Shown here: piece after piece, positions 9,317 to 16,737 of the stretch
How positions within the stretch are numbered: the first letter of the stretch is position 1
Layout: each line of letters starts with the position of its first letter
Assembly: GCF_003614885.1 (NCBI RefSeq)
Contig: NZ_QZMS01000011.1
Span: forward strand, 496,001-560,000
Direction: 5' to 3'
From: Photobacterium salinisoli
Lineage (GTDB): Bacteria; Pseudomonadota; Gammaproteobacteria; Enterobacterales; Vibrionaceae
DNA: 64,000 nt
Notes under the pieces: generated by a model
The model's input: the letters and a program-made list of their open reading frames with translations, nothing else
Databases searched by the model: none
What the model was told of the DNA's origin: nothing
Program-made: the position numbers and the translations under genes

Positions 9317-10276
9317 TCAATATGCATCGAGCACACCCTGTGCGGTCGACTCATCTGTGATCAATGTATTGAGAAAACCGCCGCGCAGCGCAGCCGCAAT
9401 CGGCATCACTTTTTCAGCCCCGGCTGCGACGCCGATGCTGACCGGGATCTGGCGCATTTCCGCCAGCGACAGGCCAACCAGTTTGTCGTTCAGCACCGGA
9501 ATGCAGGCCGAGCCGGACTGGTCGTAAAGGTGCGCAAAGACTTCCCCTTTGCACTGATTCTCAGCCACCAGGGCTTTCTCGCCGTTGATCCAGTGGCGCA
9601 GGTCAAAATAGCTTTCATCGCCTTTTGCCACTGCGCCTATGCCCGCCAGCGCGATGTCAGCATGCCGGGCCATATCCAGCACTTCTTTGGTGGCCCGCAT
9701 GTTGATCAGCATGTCACGGTCCGATTGGGTATCTGCAAACAGGGGCGCATGAAGCTGCATTGAGCGTCCCCCCAGTTTTTCTGCCAGCGCCGAGGCCAGA
9801 TAATTCACATCGGTAAAATGCCTGCCCTGCACCCCGCCGGTGGCCGGCACCACAGTGACGTTCATGCCTTTGACCGGCTTCATCACGTCCACTATGGTGG
9901 CCAGCGCCTTGCCGCCACTGATACAGATGACATCATTCTTACGCAGGGTGTCTTGTAAAAATTCCGCCGCCACTTCAGCAATCTGTGTAAACCCAACGAC
10001 AGGATCATCAGCATAGGACGGACAGAGCACCGCTTTAGGCAAACCTGTACGTGCCATCAGTTGCTTTTCCAGCTCCATTACCCCCATGTGCGGAATATTG
10101 AGGATAATTTCGACCAGCCCCTCCTCCCGCGCCTGACGGATAATGCGGTTCACCTTGGCGGGTGATAAATCCAGGCTTTTCGAGATCTCCGCCTGGCTGC
10201 GATTCTCTTTGTAATGAGAGAACAGCACCTTGCTCACCAGGCGGGATACATCCAGGCTTTTCGTTGTGGTTTGCAT
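9317..10276 (-). CDS. SorC/DeoR-family sugar-binding transcriptional regulator
   Basis: 319 residues. An N-terminal helix-turn-helix (about 17-52, with RSQAEISKSLDLSPAKVNRIIRQAREEGLVEI) is followed by the sugar-phosphate-binding domain (ISGGKALATIVDVM, VVPATGG, LADTQ, GIGA and a final GVLDAY). This architecture is shared with LsrR, EryD and SorC, which usually respond to the phosphorylated substrate made by the operon kinase. It lies inside the operon, 13 bp after the permease, so it probably autoregulates the whole unit from the promoter upstream of 13982. Repressor versus activator cannot be decided. Confidence 0.86.
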   Translation of the reverse strand: MQTTTKSLDVSRLVSKVLFSHYKENRSQAEISKSLDLSPAKVNRIIRQAREEGLVEIILNIPHMGVMELEKQLMARTGLPKAVLCPSYADDPVVGFTQIAEVAAEFLQDTLRKNDVICISGGKALATIVDVMKPVKGMNVTVVPATGGVQGRHFTDVNYLASALAEKLGGRSMQLHAPLFADTQSDRDMLINMRATKEVLDMARHADIALAGIGAVAKGDESYFDLRHWINGEKALVAENQCKGEVFAHLYDQSGSACIPVLNDKLVGLSLAEMRQIPVSIGVAAGAEKVMPIAAALRGGFLNTLITDESTAQGVLDAY

Positions 10277-10289
10277 AAGTTCAGCCCTC

Positions 10290-11309
10290 TCAGGATTTGG
10301 CTTTCGACTTCTGGTGCAAATGGTGATCCGCCGCGACTGCCGCCAGCAATATCAGTCCTTTAATGAACTCCTGCCAGTACACAGACACATCGAGCAGAAT
10401 CAGGGAGCTGGACACCACACTCAGCAGCGCTATCCCAAGAATGGCCCCGAAGATGGTGCCTTCGCCGCCTTTCAGGCTGGCGCCGCCGATCACCGCCGCG
10501 GCGATGATGTTGAGTTCCAGCCCGACCCCGAAGTTAGGCGTTGCCGCACCGAATTTAGACATATAGATGATCCCGGCCAGACCACAGAGCGCGGAGGACA
10601 AGACAGTGACATACAGCTTCACCTTGTTGGTGTTGACGCCCGAATATTGCGCGGCCTTCTCGTTACTGCCGGTGTAGAAAATCTTGCGGAAGGCTTTGGC
10701 ATTACGCAGCAGAAAGTCACTGATAATGATCACCACAAAGAAAATGATGATAGAGAAAGGCACACCGAACAGGGTTCCCTGACCGACAAACTTGAACTCA
10801 GGCGGCAGCGTAAACAGCGAAATGGGTGTGCCCTGAGTGATGATCATACTGGCACCGCGAGCCAGACCCATAAAGGCCAGGGTGACAATGAAGTGATGCA
10901 GGCCCAGCCGCGTGACGCACAAGCCCATCAGCCAGCCGATAAAACCGCTGAAACCAATAGATGCCAGACTGGCCAGCCACGGATTCATGCCCAGCATGAA
11001 GAGCTTGGCCGCAAACACCATGGCCAGACACATCACCGCGCCGACCGACAAGTCAATCCCGCCGACAATCAACAGCATAGTCATACCCACTACCACTATA
11101 CCTTCGGTGGAAAACGACAGCAGCATGGCTTTCATATTGGCCCAGGTCAGGAAGTACGGTGAGGCAAAGCTCATGCCGATAAACATCGCCACTATGATGA
11201 GGATCAGCGTGAATTCCCGCATCTGGCTGACACGCACCAGTGCATCACGGAAGGAACGTTTTTTACTGCTAACCGAAGTGCTGGGTGTAGATACATGTTC
11301 AATAGTCAT
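10290..11309 (-). CDS. ABC transporter permease, ribose/AI-2 (RbsC) type
   Basis: About 339 residues. I prefer ATG 11309, 8 nt after GGAG; ATG 11327, overlapping the ATPase stop (TAATG), is possible. Eight or more hydrophobic segments are visible, with the BPD_transp_2 signatures VVGMTMLLIVGGIDLSVGAV and NIIAAAVIGGASLKGGEGT, and the C-terminal LAVAADHHLHQ-like ending typical of RbsC. It forms the membrane channel of a carbohydrate importer with the ATPase upstream. Only one permease gene is present, so it probably works as a homodimer. Confidence 0.9.
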   Translation of the reverse strand: MTIEHVSTPSTSVSSKKRSFRDALVRVSQMREFTLILIIVAMFIGMSFASPYFLTWANMKAMLLSFSTEGIVVVGMTMLLIVGGIDLSVGAVMCLAMVFAAKLFMLGMNPWLASLASIGFSGFIGWLMGLCVTRLGLHHFIVTLAFMGLARGASMIITQGTPISLFTLPPEFKFVGQGTLFGVPFSIIIFFVVIIISDFLLRNAKAFRKIFYTGSNEKAAQYSGVNTNKVKLYVTVLSSALCGLAGIIYMSKFGAATPNFGVGLELNIIAAAVIGGASLKGGEGTIFGAILGIALLSVVSSSLILLDVSVYWQEFIKGLILLAAVAADHHLHQKSKAKS

Positions 11310-11326
11310 TATTATGTTCTCCTGCA

Positions 11327-12862
11327 TTACGCCTGTACGGCTGCCTGCGTCAGTTCAGCGGAACCGGACGCAAGGTGCATGATGTTCTGCTCTGTGATTT
11401 GATCCCCGGTCAGAATCCCCATCTGACGCGACTCTCGCATCACCATGACTCTGTCACTCAGACCGATGACTTCCGGTAGTTCTGAAGAGATGACAATGAT
11501 GCCGACGCCAGCGTTGGCCAGATCGCGGATCAGTTTATGAATTTCGGATTTTGCCCCCACATCGATGCCCCGGGTCGGCTCATCGAGAATAATGAGCTTA
11601 GGGTTCACCGACAGGATTTTAGCCAGAGCCACTTTCTGCTGGTTGCCCCCGCTCAGTGACGACACCTTATGGTGCAGGCTGCCACTTTTCAGGTTCAGTC
11701 TGTCAGTCAGGGTTTGGGTTTGCTCAAATTCCTTATCCTTGCTGATCAAACCGTGATCAGACACCAGTTCCAGCTTGAGGGCAGAGACATTGACGGCTAT
11801 GGATAAATCCAGAAACAAGCCTTCTTCTTTACGGTCTTCCGAGAGATAGACAATGCCTTTATCTATGGCATCGCGATAACAGTTAATGGTGATCGGCTGG
11901 CCATTGAATTTCAGGCTGCCGCGCCGCTTTGAGTGCAGACCGCAAAGCCCTTTCACCATTTCAGAACGCCCGGCGCCAATCAGGCCGGCGACGCCAAAGA
12001 TTTCGCCCTGATACACCCTGAAATCGATGTCGTTAAATTTGTGGCCGTCTGACAGCCCTTCAACGTCCAGGATCACGGGATTATTTTCCACCTGACCCTG
12101 GCATTTCGGCGGATACAGGTTGGCAATTTCACGCCCGACCAGGCTCTGAACTATCGCCTGCGGTGTGGTGTCCTCTATCCGTTTGGTATGGATGTAATGA
12201 CCGTCGCGGAACACGCTGACCCGGTCGCACTGCTCAAAAATATCAGCCATACGGTGACTGATATAAATGATGCTGATCCCCTGCGCTTTCAGTGTCTGCA
12301 TAATGGCAAAGAGGATCTCGGTTTCCTGATCGGTCAGCGCCGCCGTCGGCTCATCCAGAATCAGAATTTTGCAGTCCAGCACCAGGGCTTTGGCAATTTC
12401 CACCAGTTGCTGATTTGAGATAGTTAAATCAGAGACTTTCTGTCTCGGGTCAATATCGGCCAGCTGACTCACCACCTCATAGGCTTCACGATACAAAGCT
12501 TTGTAATCCACCAGCCAGCCGGCCGAGCTGTTAATCTTCGCCATCATGATGTTTTCAGCCACTGACACATCTGAACAAAGCGCGATTTCCTGATGGACAA
12601 ATCCGATACCCAGTTTCTGTGCCTCTAACGGACTGCTGACCACCACTTTTTCGCCATTAATAAACATTTCACCACTGTCCGGCTGGTGTATGCCGTCGAT
12701 GATTTTCATCAGTGTTGACTTGCCGGCACCGTTCTCACCGGCAATGGCATGTACTTCGCCGGGCAGTAAATCGAAGCGGATATTATTCAGCGCGGTTGTC
12801 GAACCAAAGGTTTTAGTCACATTTCGGATCTCAAGCACTGGCGTTGTGTTGGACGTTTCCAC
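11327..12862 (-). CDS. ABC transporter ATP-binding protein, duplicated RbsA type
   Basis: About 511 residues from GTG 12862, which follows GGAGGAGA; the frame upstream of this is non-homologous. Two nucleotide-binding domains are fused. The first has Walker A GENGAGKST, ILDEPTAALT and ISHRMADIFE. The second has a degenerate Walker A (GLIGAGRSE), signature LSGGNQQK, ILDEPTRGID and the switch region ISSELPEVIG. This asymmetry is normal for RbsA/XylG/LsrA. It energises uptake of the operon's sugar or polyol. Confidence 0.92.
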   Translation of the reverse strand: METSNTTPVLEIRNVTKTFGSTTALNNIRFDLLPGEVHAIAGENGAGKSTLMKIIDGIHQPDSGEMFINGEKVVVSSPLEAQKLGIGFVHQEIALCSDVSVAENIMMAKINSSAGWLVDYKALYREAYEVVSQLADIDPRQKVSDLTISNQQLVEIAKALVLDCKILILDEPTAALTDQETEILFAIMQTLKAQGISIIYISHRMADIFEQCDRVSVFRDGHYIHTKRIEDTTPQAIVQSLVGREIANLYPPKCQGQVENNPVILDVEGLSDGHKFNDIDFRVYQGEIFGVAGLIGAGRSEMVKGLCGLHSKRRGSLKFNGQPITINCYRDAIDKGIVYLSEDRKEEGLFLDLSIAVNVSALKLELVSDHGLISKDKEFEQTQTLTDRLNLKSGSLHHKVSSLSGGNQQKVALAKILSVNPKLIILDEPTRGIDVGAKSEIHKLIRDLANAGVGIIVISSELPEVIGLSDRVMVMRESRQMGILTGDQITEQNIMHLASGSAELTQAAVQA

Positions 12863-12892
12863 CGTCTCTCCTCCATGAGTATGCTGAGGGAA

Positions 12893-12913
12893 GAGGCCCG
12901 GATACCGGGCCTC
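12893..12913 (-). other. Hairpin between binding-protein and ATPase genes
   Basis: A perfect 9-bp stem (GAGGCCCGG/CCGGGCCTC) with a 3-nt loop and no U-tract lies in the 64-bp gap after the binding-protein gene. Such hairpins protect the binding-protein mRNA and give it higher expression than the membrane components. That role is inferred. Confidence 0.6.
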
Positions 12914-12926
12914 AGCAGGGTAGGAC

Positions 12927-13982
12927 TTACTCGTTAATACCTTTAGTGCCGCGTTTCGACAGGTACTTATCCCAGTAGAAATCATCAGCATTGGCTTTGG
13001 TGACAATGGAGAAGCCGTTGTCGACGAACGGTACGCTCATTGGGTTATACCCGGCGCGGTCATGGTCATTCATCGGATCGATCATGTTAGGGTGCGCCGC
13101 CATGTACAGCAGCATCATGCCCATATACCCCTGCATACCCTGGTTCGGGTTCACCGCACCGAAGATCTCACCTTGCTTGATCATGTCGAGGATCTTGGCG
13201 TTCACGTCGGCATTAAACACGCGGATTTTACCGCCCAGTTCTTTGGCTGCCTGCGCTGCCCCCATGGCAGAGGTTGCTTCAGGCATGAACACGGCGCCCA
13301 GGTTAGGGTGGGCCTGCGCCATGGTCATTACAGAGTTATACGCTTTGGTGGCATCGGTATTACTGGCCGCGCGGGACACCAGCTTCATGTCTGGCCACTT
13401 AGACTTCATGCGCGCAATAAAGGCGCTGACGCGTCTGTCGTGGTTATCCTGACCCGGGTTCTCCAGCACGGCGTACTCACCTTTACCGCCCATGTCTTCA
13501 GCCACGGCATCGGCTGCAAATTTACCTTCCTGATAGTTATCAGAGGTAATGAAGGAGACGCGCTTACTGTTAGGCGAATCCGCTGCAAAGGTCACGACAG
13601 GAATACCCATTTCTGCCGCCCGGTTAATAGGTTCAATAAAGGGATCCGGGTTCATGGGGTGCAACAGAATACCGGCCGGTTTCTTCGCCAGAATCTGCTC
13701 AAATGACGCAAGCTGTTTATTCACATCATATTCCGGGGTGCCGGTATAGACAGTTTTACAACCCATTGAGCGTGCGGCTTCCTTCATCATTTCATAGACA
13801 GGGAACCAGTACTCCACACCGGATACCATAACGTTCATGTAATAGGTTTCACCCGGCTTACATTTAAACGCCGTTGGCGCTTTGGTTTCAGCCATGGCTG
13901 GTGAAGTAGCGGACAGAATGGACAGTGCAACAGTGGCGGTAGCCATCTGAAGCGTTTTCTTCATGACACGTAACTTGCTCAT
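12927..13982 (-). CDS. Periplasmic sugar-binding protein, RbsB/LsrB-like (Peripla_BP_4)
   Basis: 351 residues; ATG 13982 has GGAG 6 nt before it. Residues 1-31 form a signal peptide ending SPAMA. The mature part has the type I periplasmic-binding fold: ILLHPMNPDPFIEPINRAAEMGIPVVTFAAD, FITSDNYQEGKFAADAVAEDMGGKGEYAVL, and a C-terminal GAVNPNQGMQGYMGMML segment. It is the first gene of the nine-gene operon and would deliver the substrate to the RbsAC-type channel. Homologues bind pentoses, hexoses, polyols or AI-2; the specificity here is not readable. Confidence 0.9.
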   Translation of the reverse strand: MSKLRVMKKTLQMATATVALSILSATSPAMAETKAPTAFKCKPGETYYMNVMVSGVEYWFPVYEMMKEAARSMGCKTVYTGTPEYDVNKQLASFEQILAKKPAGILLHPMNPDPFIEPINRAAEMGIPVVTFAADSPNSKRVSFITSDNYQEGKFAADAVAEDMGGKGEYAVLENPGQDNHDRRVSAFIARMKSKWPDMKLVSRAASNTDATKAYNSVMTMAQAHPNLGAVFMPEATSAMGAAQAAKELGGKIRVFNADVNAKILDMIKQGEIFGAVNPNQGMQGYMGMMLLYMAAHPNMIDPMNDHDRAGYNPMSVPFVDNGFSIVTKANADDFYWDKYLSKRGTKGINE

Positions 13983-14078
13983 CCCACTCTCCTTTGTTTG
14001 GGGGATTACGAACTTTCAACCTACTGCCACCAGCTTGTGATACCGCGACCAAGCTTCAGATTGAGAAATAAACCAGTG

Positions 14079-14136
14079 AATGAAATATTTTTGCTCTCAG
14101 TGAAAGATGTTTACGAGATGTTAAAGATATTTCATT
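14079..14136. promoter_or_regulatory. Inverted repeat upstream of the polyol operon (candidate operator)
   Basis: AATGAAATAT at 14079-14088 and its exact complement ATATTTCATT at 14127-14136 flank a 38-nt stretch about 100-150 bp before the binding-protein start. This is a plausible site for the operon's SorC-type regulator. The rest of 13983-14500 is AT-rich intergenic DNA in which I see no gene. Confidence 0.35.
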
Positions 14137-14500
14137 TGAGTTAAATTTATGCACAAAATTCGACCGCGTCAAATCAAATCGATATCACTCGTCTCATTTT
14201 GTCACAATAATTACGATTACTGTCCAGTTCTTCTATGGCAAGAGAGATTCATGGTGACGAGCAGTTAACCGCTAACATACTGATACTCAGTCACTTTATT
14301 AACAAAACTAACAATAGAAACAGTCAACTCTGTGCTGATTCACGGCAAAAAAGTGATAGTCGTAAAGCGTGAAGCGCCTCACTTTTTATTTTCATCACAC
14401 CCTCTATCCGGGCAAGGTTGATGTCACAAAACACTACCCACGACCTATCAAACTGATTACACTGACAATCGTTTTTGTTTACACATATGTCAGGATGTAT

Positions 14501-15118
14501 ATGTTGGATCTCACCCTATTAAGCGCATTTATCCCTACTTTTTTCTTTGTTTCGATTACACCTGGTATGTGCATGACGCTCGCCATGACACTGGGAATGA
14601 GCATTGGCGTTAAACGCGCACTCTGGATGATGATGGGTGAACTGCTCGGGGTGGCTCTGGTTGCCATTGCGGCCGTGATGGGCGTTGCCACCGTCATGCT
14701 GAACTATCCTCAGCTTTTCAGTGCGCTCAAATGGGTTGGCGGTGCTTATCTGTTCTGGCTTGGCATTAATATGTGGCGCAACCGGGGTAAAATGTCACTG
14801 AACCTAGAGACACCCACAGTGACACAGCGGGGACAGCTCATTTCTCAGGGATTCATCACGGCCATCGCCAATCCTAAAGGCTGGGCATTTATGATTTCCC
14901 TGCTGCCACCTTTTATTAACATTGATTTGCCAATGGCACCTCAAATGGCCGGGTTGCTGACTATCATTCTGATGACCGAGTTCGTTGCTTTGCTGGTGTA
15001 TGCGAATGGCGGCAAGAGTCTGCGTCTGTTCCTGACCAAAGGCGACAATCTGCAGTATCTCAACCGTATTGCCGGCACTTTGATGATGGGCGTCGGTATC
15101 TGGCTGGCGCTGGGCTGA
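14501..15118 (+). CDS. LysE/RhtB-family amino acid exporter
   Basis: About 205 residues from ATG 14501, preceded by AGGA; a frame reaching back to 14369 has no site and no family match. Six hydrophobic segments are visible. The N-terminal FFFVSITPGMCMTLAMTLGMSIGVKRALWMMMGELLG carries the family motif (TPGP-like, then GxxxGxxxA). IANPKGWAFMISLLPPFI is the usual middle motif. It probably exports amino acids or derivatives by proton exchange in the inner membrane. It is monocistronic and followed by a terminator. Confidence 0.88.
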   Translation: MLDLTLLSAFIPTFFFVSITPGMCMTLAMTLGMSIGVKRALWMMMGELLGVALVAIAAVMGVATVMLNYPQLFSALKWVGGAYLFWLGINMWRNRGKMSLNLETPTVTQRGQLISQGFITAIANPKGWAFMISLLPPFINIDLPMAPQMAGLLTIILMTEFVALLVYANGGKSLRLFLTKGDNLQYLNRIAGTLMMGVGIWLALG

Positions 15119-15148
15119 GCCGGAAAATAAACGGAAACGCGAACAATT

Positions 15149-15174
15149 ATGCCGACATTTGTTCGGCATTTTTT
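15149..15174 (+). terminator. Terminator of the LysE-type gene
   Basis: A stem ATGCCGA/TCGGCAT (15149-15155 and 15163-15169) is followed directly by a run of six T. Confidence 0.8.
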
Positions 15175-15279
15175 ATGTCTGAATGTCGTCAATATATCGT
15201 CACACACCAGTAACCAACTGAAATAAATCGTCAAAATTCAGTCTTATTAGCGTCATTATCATCGTCTTCCACGAAATTT

Positions 15280-15295
15280 TGCGAGCAATATCACT
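15280..15295 (+). promoter_or_regulatory. CRP-like site and promoter of microprotein gene 1
   Basis: TGCGA-N6-TCACT matches eight of ten half-site positions of the CRP consensus TGTGA-N6-TCACA. A -10-like TACACT lies at 15319-15324, placing the CRP centre near -43. The same TTACACT element and similar spacing recur before the paralogous gene at 15786. Confidence 0.45.
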
Positions 15296-15363
15296 TCCAT
15301 TTGAGCAACGATGTGCATTACACTTTGCTTGCTGTCAAAAAACACACTAAAAAAGGAAAAAAA

Positions 15364-15474
15364 ATGTGTTGTGATTCTCCCAATTTAACCAGGGTTAAAC
15401 GCGCCATCTGGCAACGATTAACCTGTAAAGCCATCTATCTTTGCAAGAGCTGCAACAAAAAAACGAAAATCTAG
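15364..15474 (+). CDS. 36-residue Cys-rich microprotein, paralogue 1
   Basis: ATG 15364 follows AAGGAA by about 7 nt; stop TAG ends at 15474. The product is small and basic with five cysteines: MCCD at 1-4, VKR 11-13, Trp16, LTC 19-21, AIY 23-25, then C27-x2-C30 and a Lys-rich tail. It shares 23 of 36 residues with the frame at 15786, including every cysteine. Conservation after duplication, a ribosome site and a promoter-like upstream region argue that it is translated. I do not recognise the family. The Cys pattern suggests metal binding (half a zinc ribbon, perhaps as a dimer), which is inference only. Confidence 0.7.
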   Translation: MCCDSPNLTRVKRAIWQRLTCKAIYLCKSCNKKTKI

Positions 15475-15534
15475 CATCACGGCAGGTTCTGACTTCCTTT
15501 TCCCCACCTTTTGAACCTGTGACATTGTTATTTG

Positions 15535-15551
15535 TGGGAGCAAAGCTCCCA
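15535..15551 (+). terminator. Hairpin between the two microprotein genes
   Basis: A perfect 7-bp stem TGGGAGC/GCTCCCA with an AAA loop lies 60 bp after the first microprotein stop. There is no clear T-run. It is probably a weak terminator or 3'-end stabiliser. Confidence 0.4.
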
Positions 15552-15705
15552 TTCACCGACTGAACAACCCCCGGTTTCCAATCACACACACTCTCGCCTC
15601 ATGATGCTTAATGTCTTGTTTATAAAGCGTAAAAAGCAAAAAATCGCTACCATAAGTCAATATTGCGTCACGCTACAGTCAGATTTGTGTCACCAATAAA
15701 GCTGA

Positions 15706-15721
15706 TGTGATATATGTCACA
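15706..15721 (+). promoter_or_regulatory. Consensus CRP site upstream of microprotein gene 2
   Basis: TGTGA-TATATG-TCACA is a ten-of-ten match to the CRP half-sites. A -10-like TACACT at 15743-15748 puts the centre (15713.5) close to -41.5 from a start near 15755, the class II activator position. Confidence 0.75.
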
Positions 15722-15785
15722 CTGATAAGCAACTGTACGGCTTACACTGCCGGCATCTGTCATTGTTGAACGATCTGAGAGAAAG

Positions 15786-15896
15786 ATGTGTTGCGATAAT
15801 CCAATGTTATACCGAGTGAAACGAACACTGTGGGAAAAACTGACCTGCCGTGCAATCTACCGCTGCAAGACATGCAATACGAAAATGAAAGTGTGA
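15786..15896 (+). CDS. 36-residue Cys-rich microprotein, paralogue 2
   Basis: ATG 15786 after GAGAGAAAG; stop TGA ends at 15896. It has the same length as the frame at 15364 and keeps MCCD, VKR, Trp16, LTC, AIY, C27-x2-C30 and Asn31. It differs mainly at surface-type positions (for example Thr14-Leu15 for Ala14-Ile15, and Met34 for Thr34). There is no signal peptide or membrane segment, so a cytoplasmic location is expected. It is the better supported of the pair because it lies 65 bp downstream of a consensus CRP site with a correctly spaced -10. Function unknown. Confidence 0.75.
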   Translation: MCCDNPMLYRVKRTLWEKLTCRAIYRCKTCNTKMKV

Positions 15897-16003
15897 GAAA
15901 AAGGACGACTGACTTCACCAGTGACTTGTTGCGCTGAACACCATCAACCGCAGCAGCAACTGCTATGTTTGAAACATGGTGGTAAAACACTGCTGAGGCC
16001 GAT

Positions 16004-16651
16004 ATGCGCTTCCTGCCTGCTTACTTACTGGCACTGACATTAACAAGTTGTTCATTAACCGACGAATTCAGCCCCAATACGGTCAATGGCGTGCCCAATG
16101 TCAGTGTCACCGAATCAAAAAATGCACGCCAGCGCTTAGCGTCGGCGAACAGATTGTTTTTCGCCGTGAGAGAGCTGCCTTCGCTGAACTGCTGTGATGA
16201 ATTACCCGTGCTTTTTACCCTCTCCAGCGATGATGTGATCTTAGAGCTATCCTCCGGACGCAGTTTCGTCAAACTGATAAAACTCAGCCCTCAGCTCAGA
16301 CGGCAAGATCTGACACTGACGAGCCTGGTCAGCCAGACCGTTTTTGCACCACAAGTGCAGTTCTATACCGAAGATTTCCTGCTGATTGACAGCCTGACAG
16401 CCTACCGCTACCGCCCTTTCTCCTATCAGGAGCCGGATCGGCTGGAAATCACCCTGCCTCTCAGTCAGTACAACACTCCAATTCACTATGTACTGGTTTA
16501 CACCAGCCAGAGTGAAATGGACACCTACACCCCTTTGCTGGACATTGAGTCTAAGTATGATCGCAACCTGGGTCTGGATATCATGCCCCGCCCCTGGTTC
16601 ATTGCCCCGCACGCCCCCACCGGGACGCTGATTTTACATCGCGCTAAATAA
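16004..16651 (+). CDS. MalM-family lipoprotein
   Basis: 215 residues; ATG 16004 follows GAGG. The N-terminus (ALTLTSCSL) is a lipobox with the acylated Cys near residue 16. The middle and end match the maltose-operon periplasmic protein MalM as I remember it: DLTLTSLVSQTVFAPQV, FSYQEPDRLEITLPL, YVLVYTSQSEMDTYTPLLD, and a final APTGTLILH. It lacks MalM's long C-terminal extension (E. coli MalM is about 306 residues). No maltose genes are adjacent, so it is a stand-alone MalM-like outer-membrane or periplasmic lipoprotein of unknown role. Confidence 0.8.
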   Translation: MRFLPAYLLALTLTSCSLTDEFSPNTVNGVPNVSVTESKNARQRLASANRLFFAVRELPSLNCCDELPVLFTLSSDDVILELSSGRSFVKLIKLSPQLRRQDLTLTSLVSQTVFAPQVQFYTEDFLLIDSLTAYRYRPFSYQEPDRLEITLPLSQYNTPIHYVLVYTSQSEMDTYTPLLDIESKYDRNLGLDIMPRPWFIAPHAPTGTLILHRAK

Positions 16652-16671
16652 CCGGTTCCGATAAAAGAAGA

Positions 16672-16696
16672 AGCCAGTCAGCAAAACCGACTGGCT
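16672..16696. terminator. Bidirectional terminator between malM-like gene and GH3 gene
   Basis: AGCCAGTC/GACTGGCT with a 9-nt loop lies between convergent genes. Read on the minus strand the tail is T-rich (TTCTTCTTTTATC). Confidence 0.7.
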
Positions 16697-16737
16697 CCTT
16701 ATTATGTATGCTTCTAGTGGATCATTCGGCGAACCAT

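Noticed and set aside
10230-11162. A 310-codon plus-strand frame opposite the permease and regulator
   Set aside because: Composition is rich in His, Gln and Arg, as expected of an antisense shadow; the minus-strand frames have clear homology.
1285-13982. Interpretation of the operon as an AI-2 (lsr) uptake operon
   Set aside because: LsrF-like, SorC-type and RbsAC-type parts fit, but LsrG and a second permease are missing, and a GlpD-like dehydrogenase, Fe-ADH and aldehyde dehydrogenase are not part of lsr.
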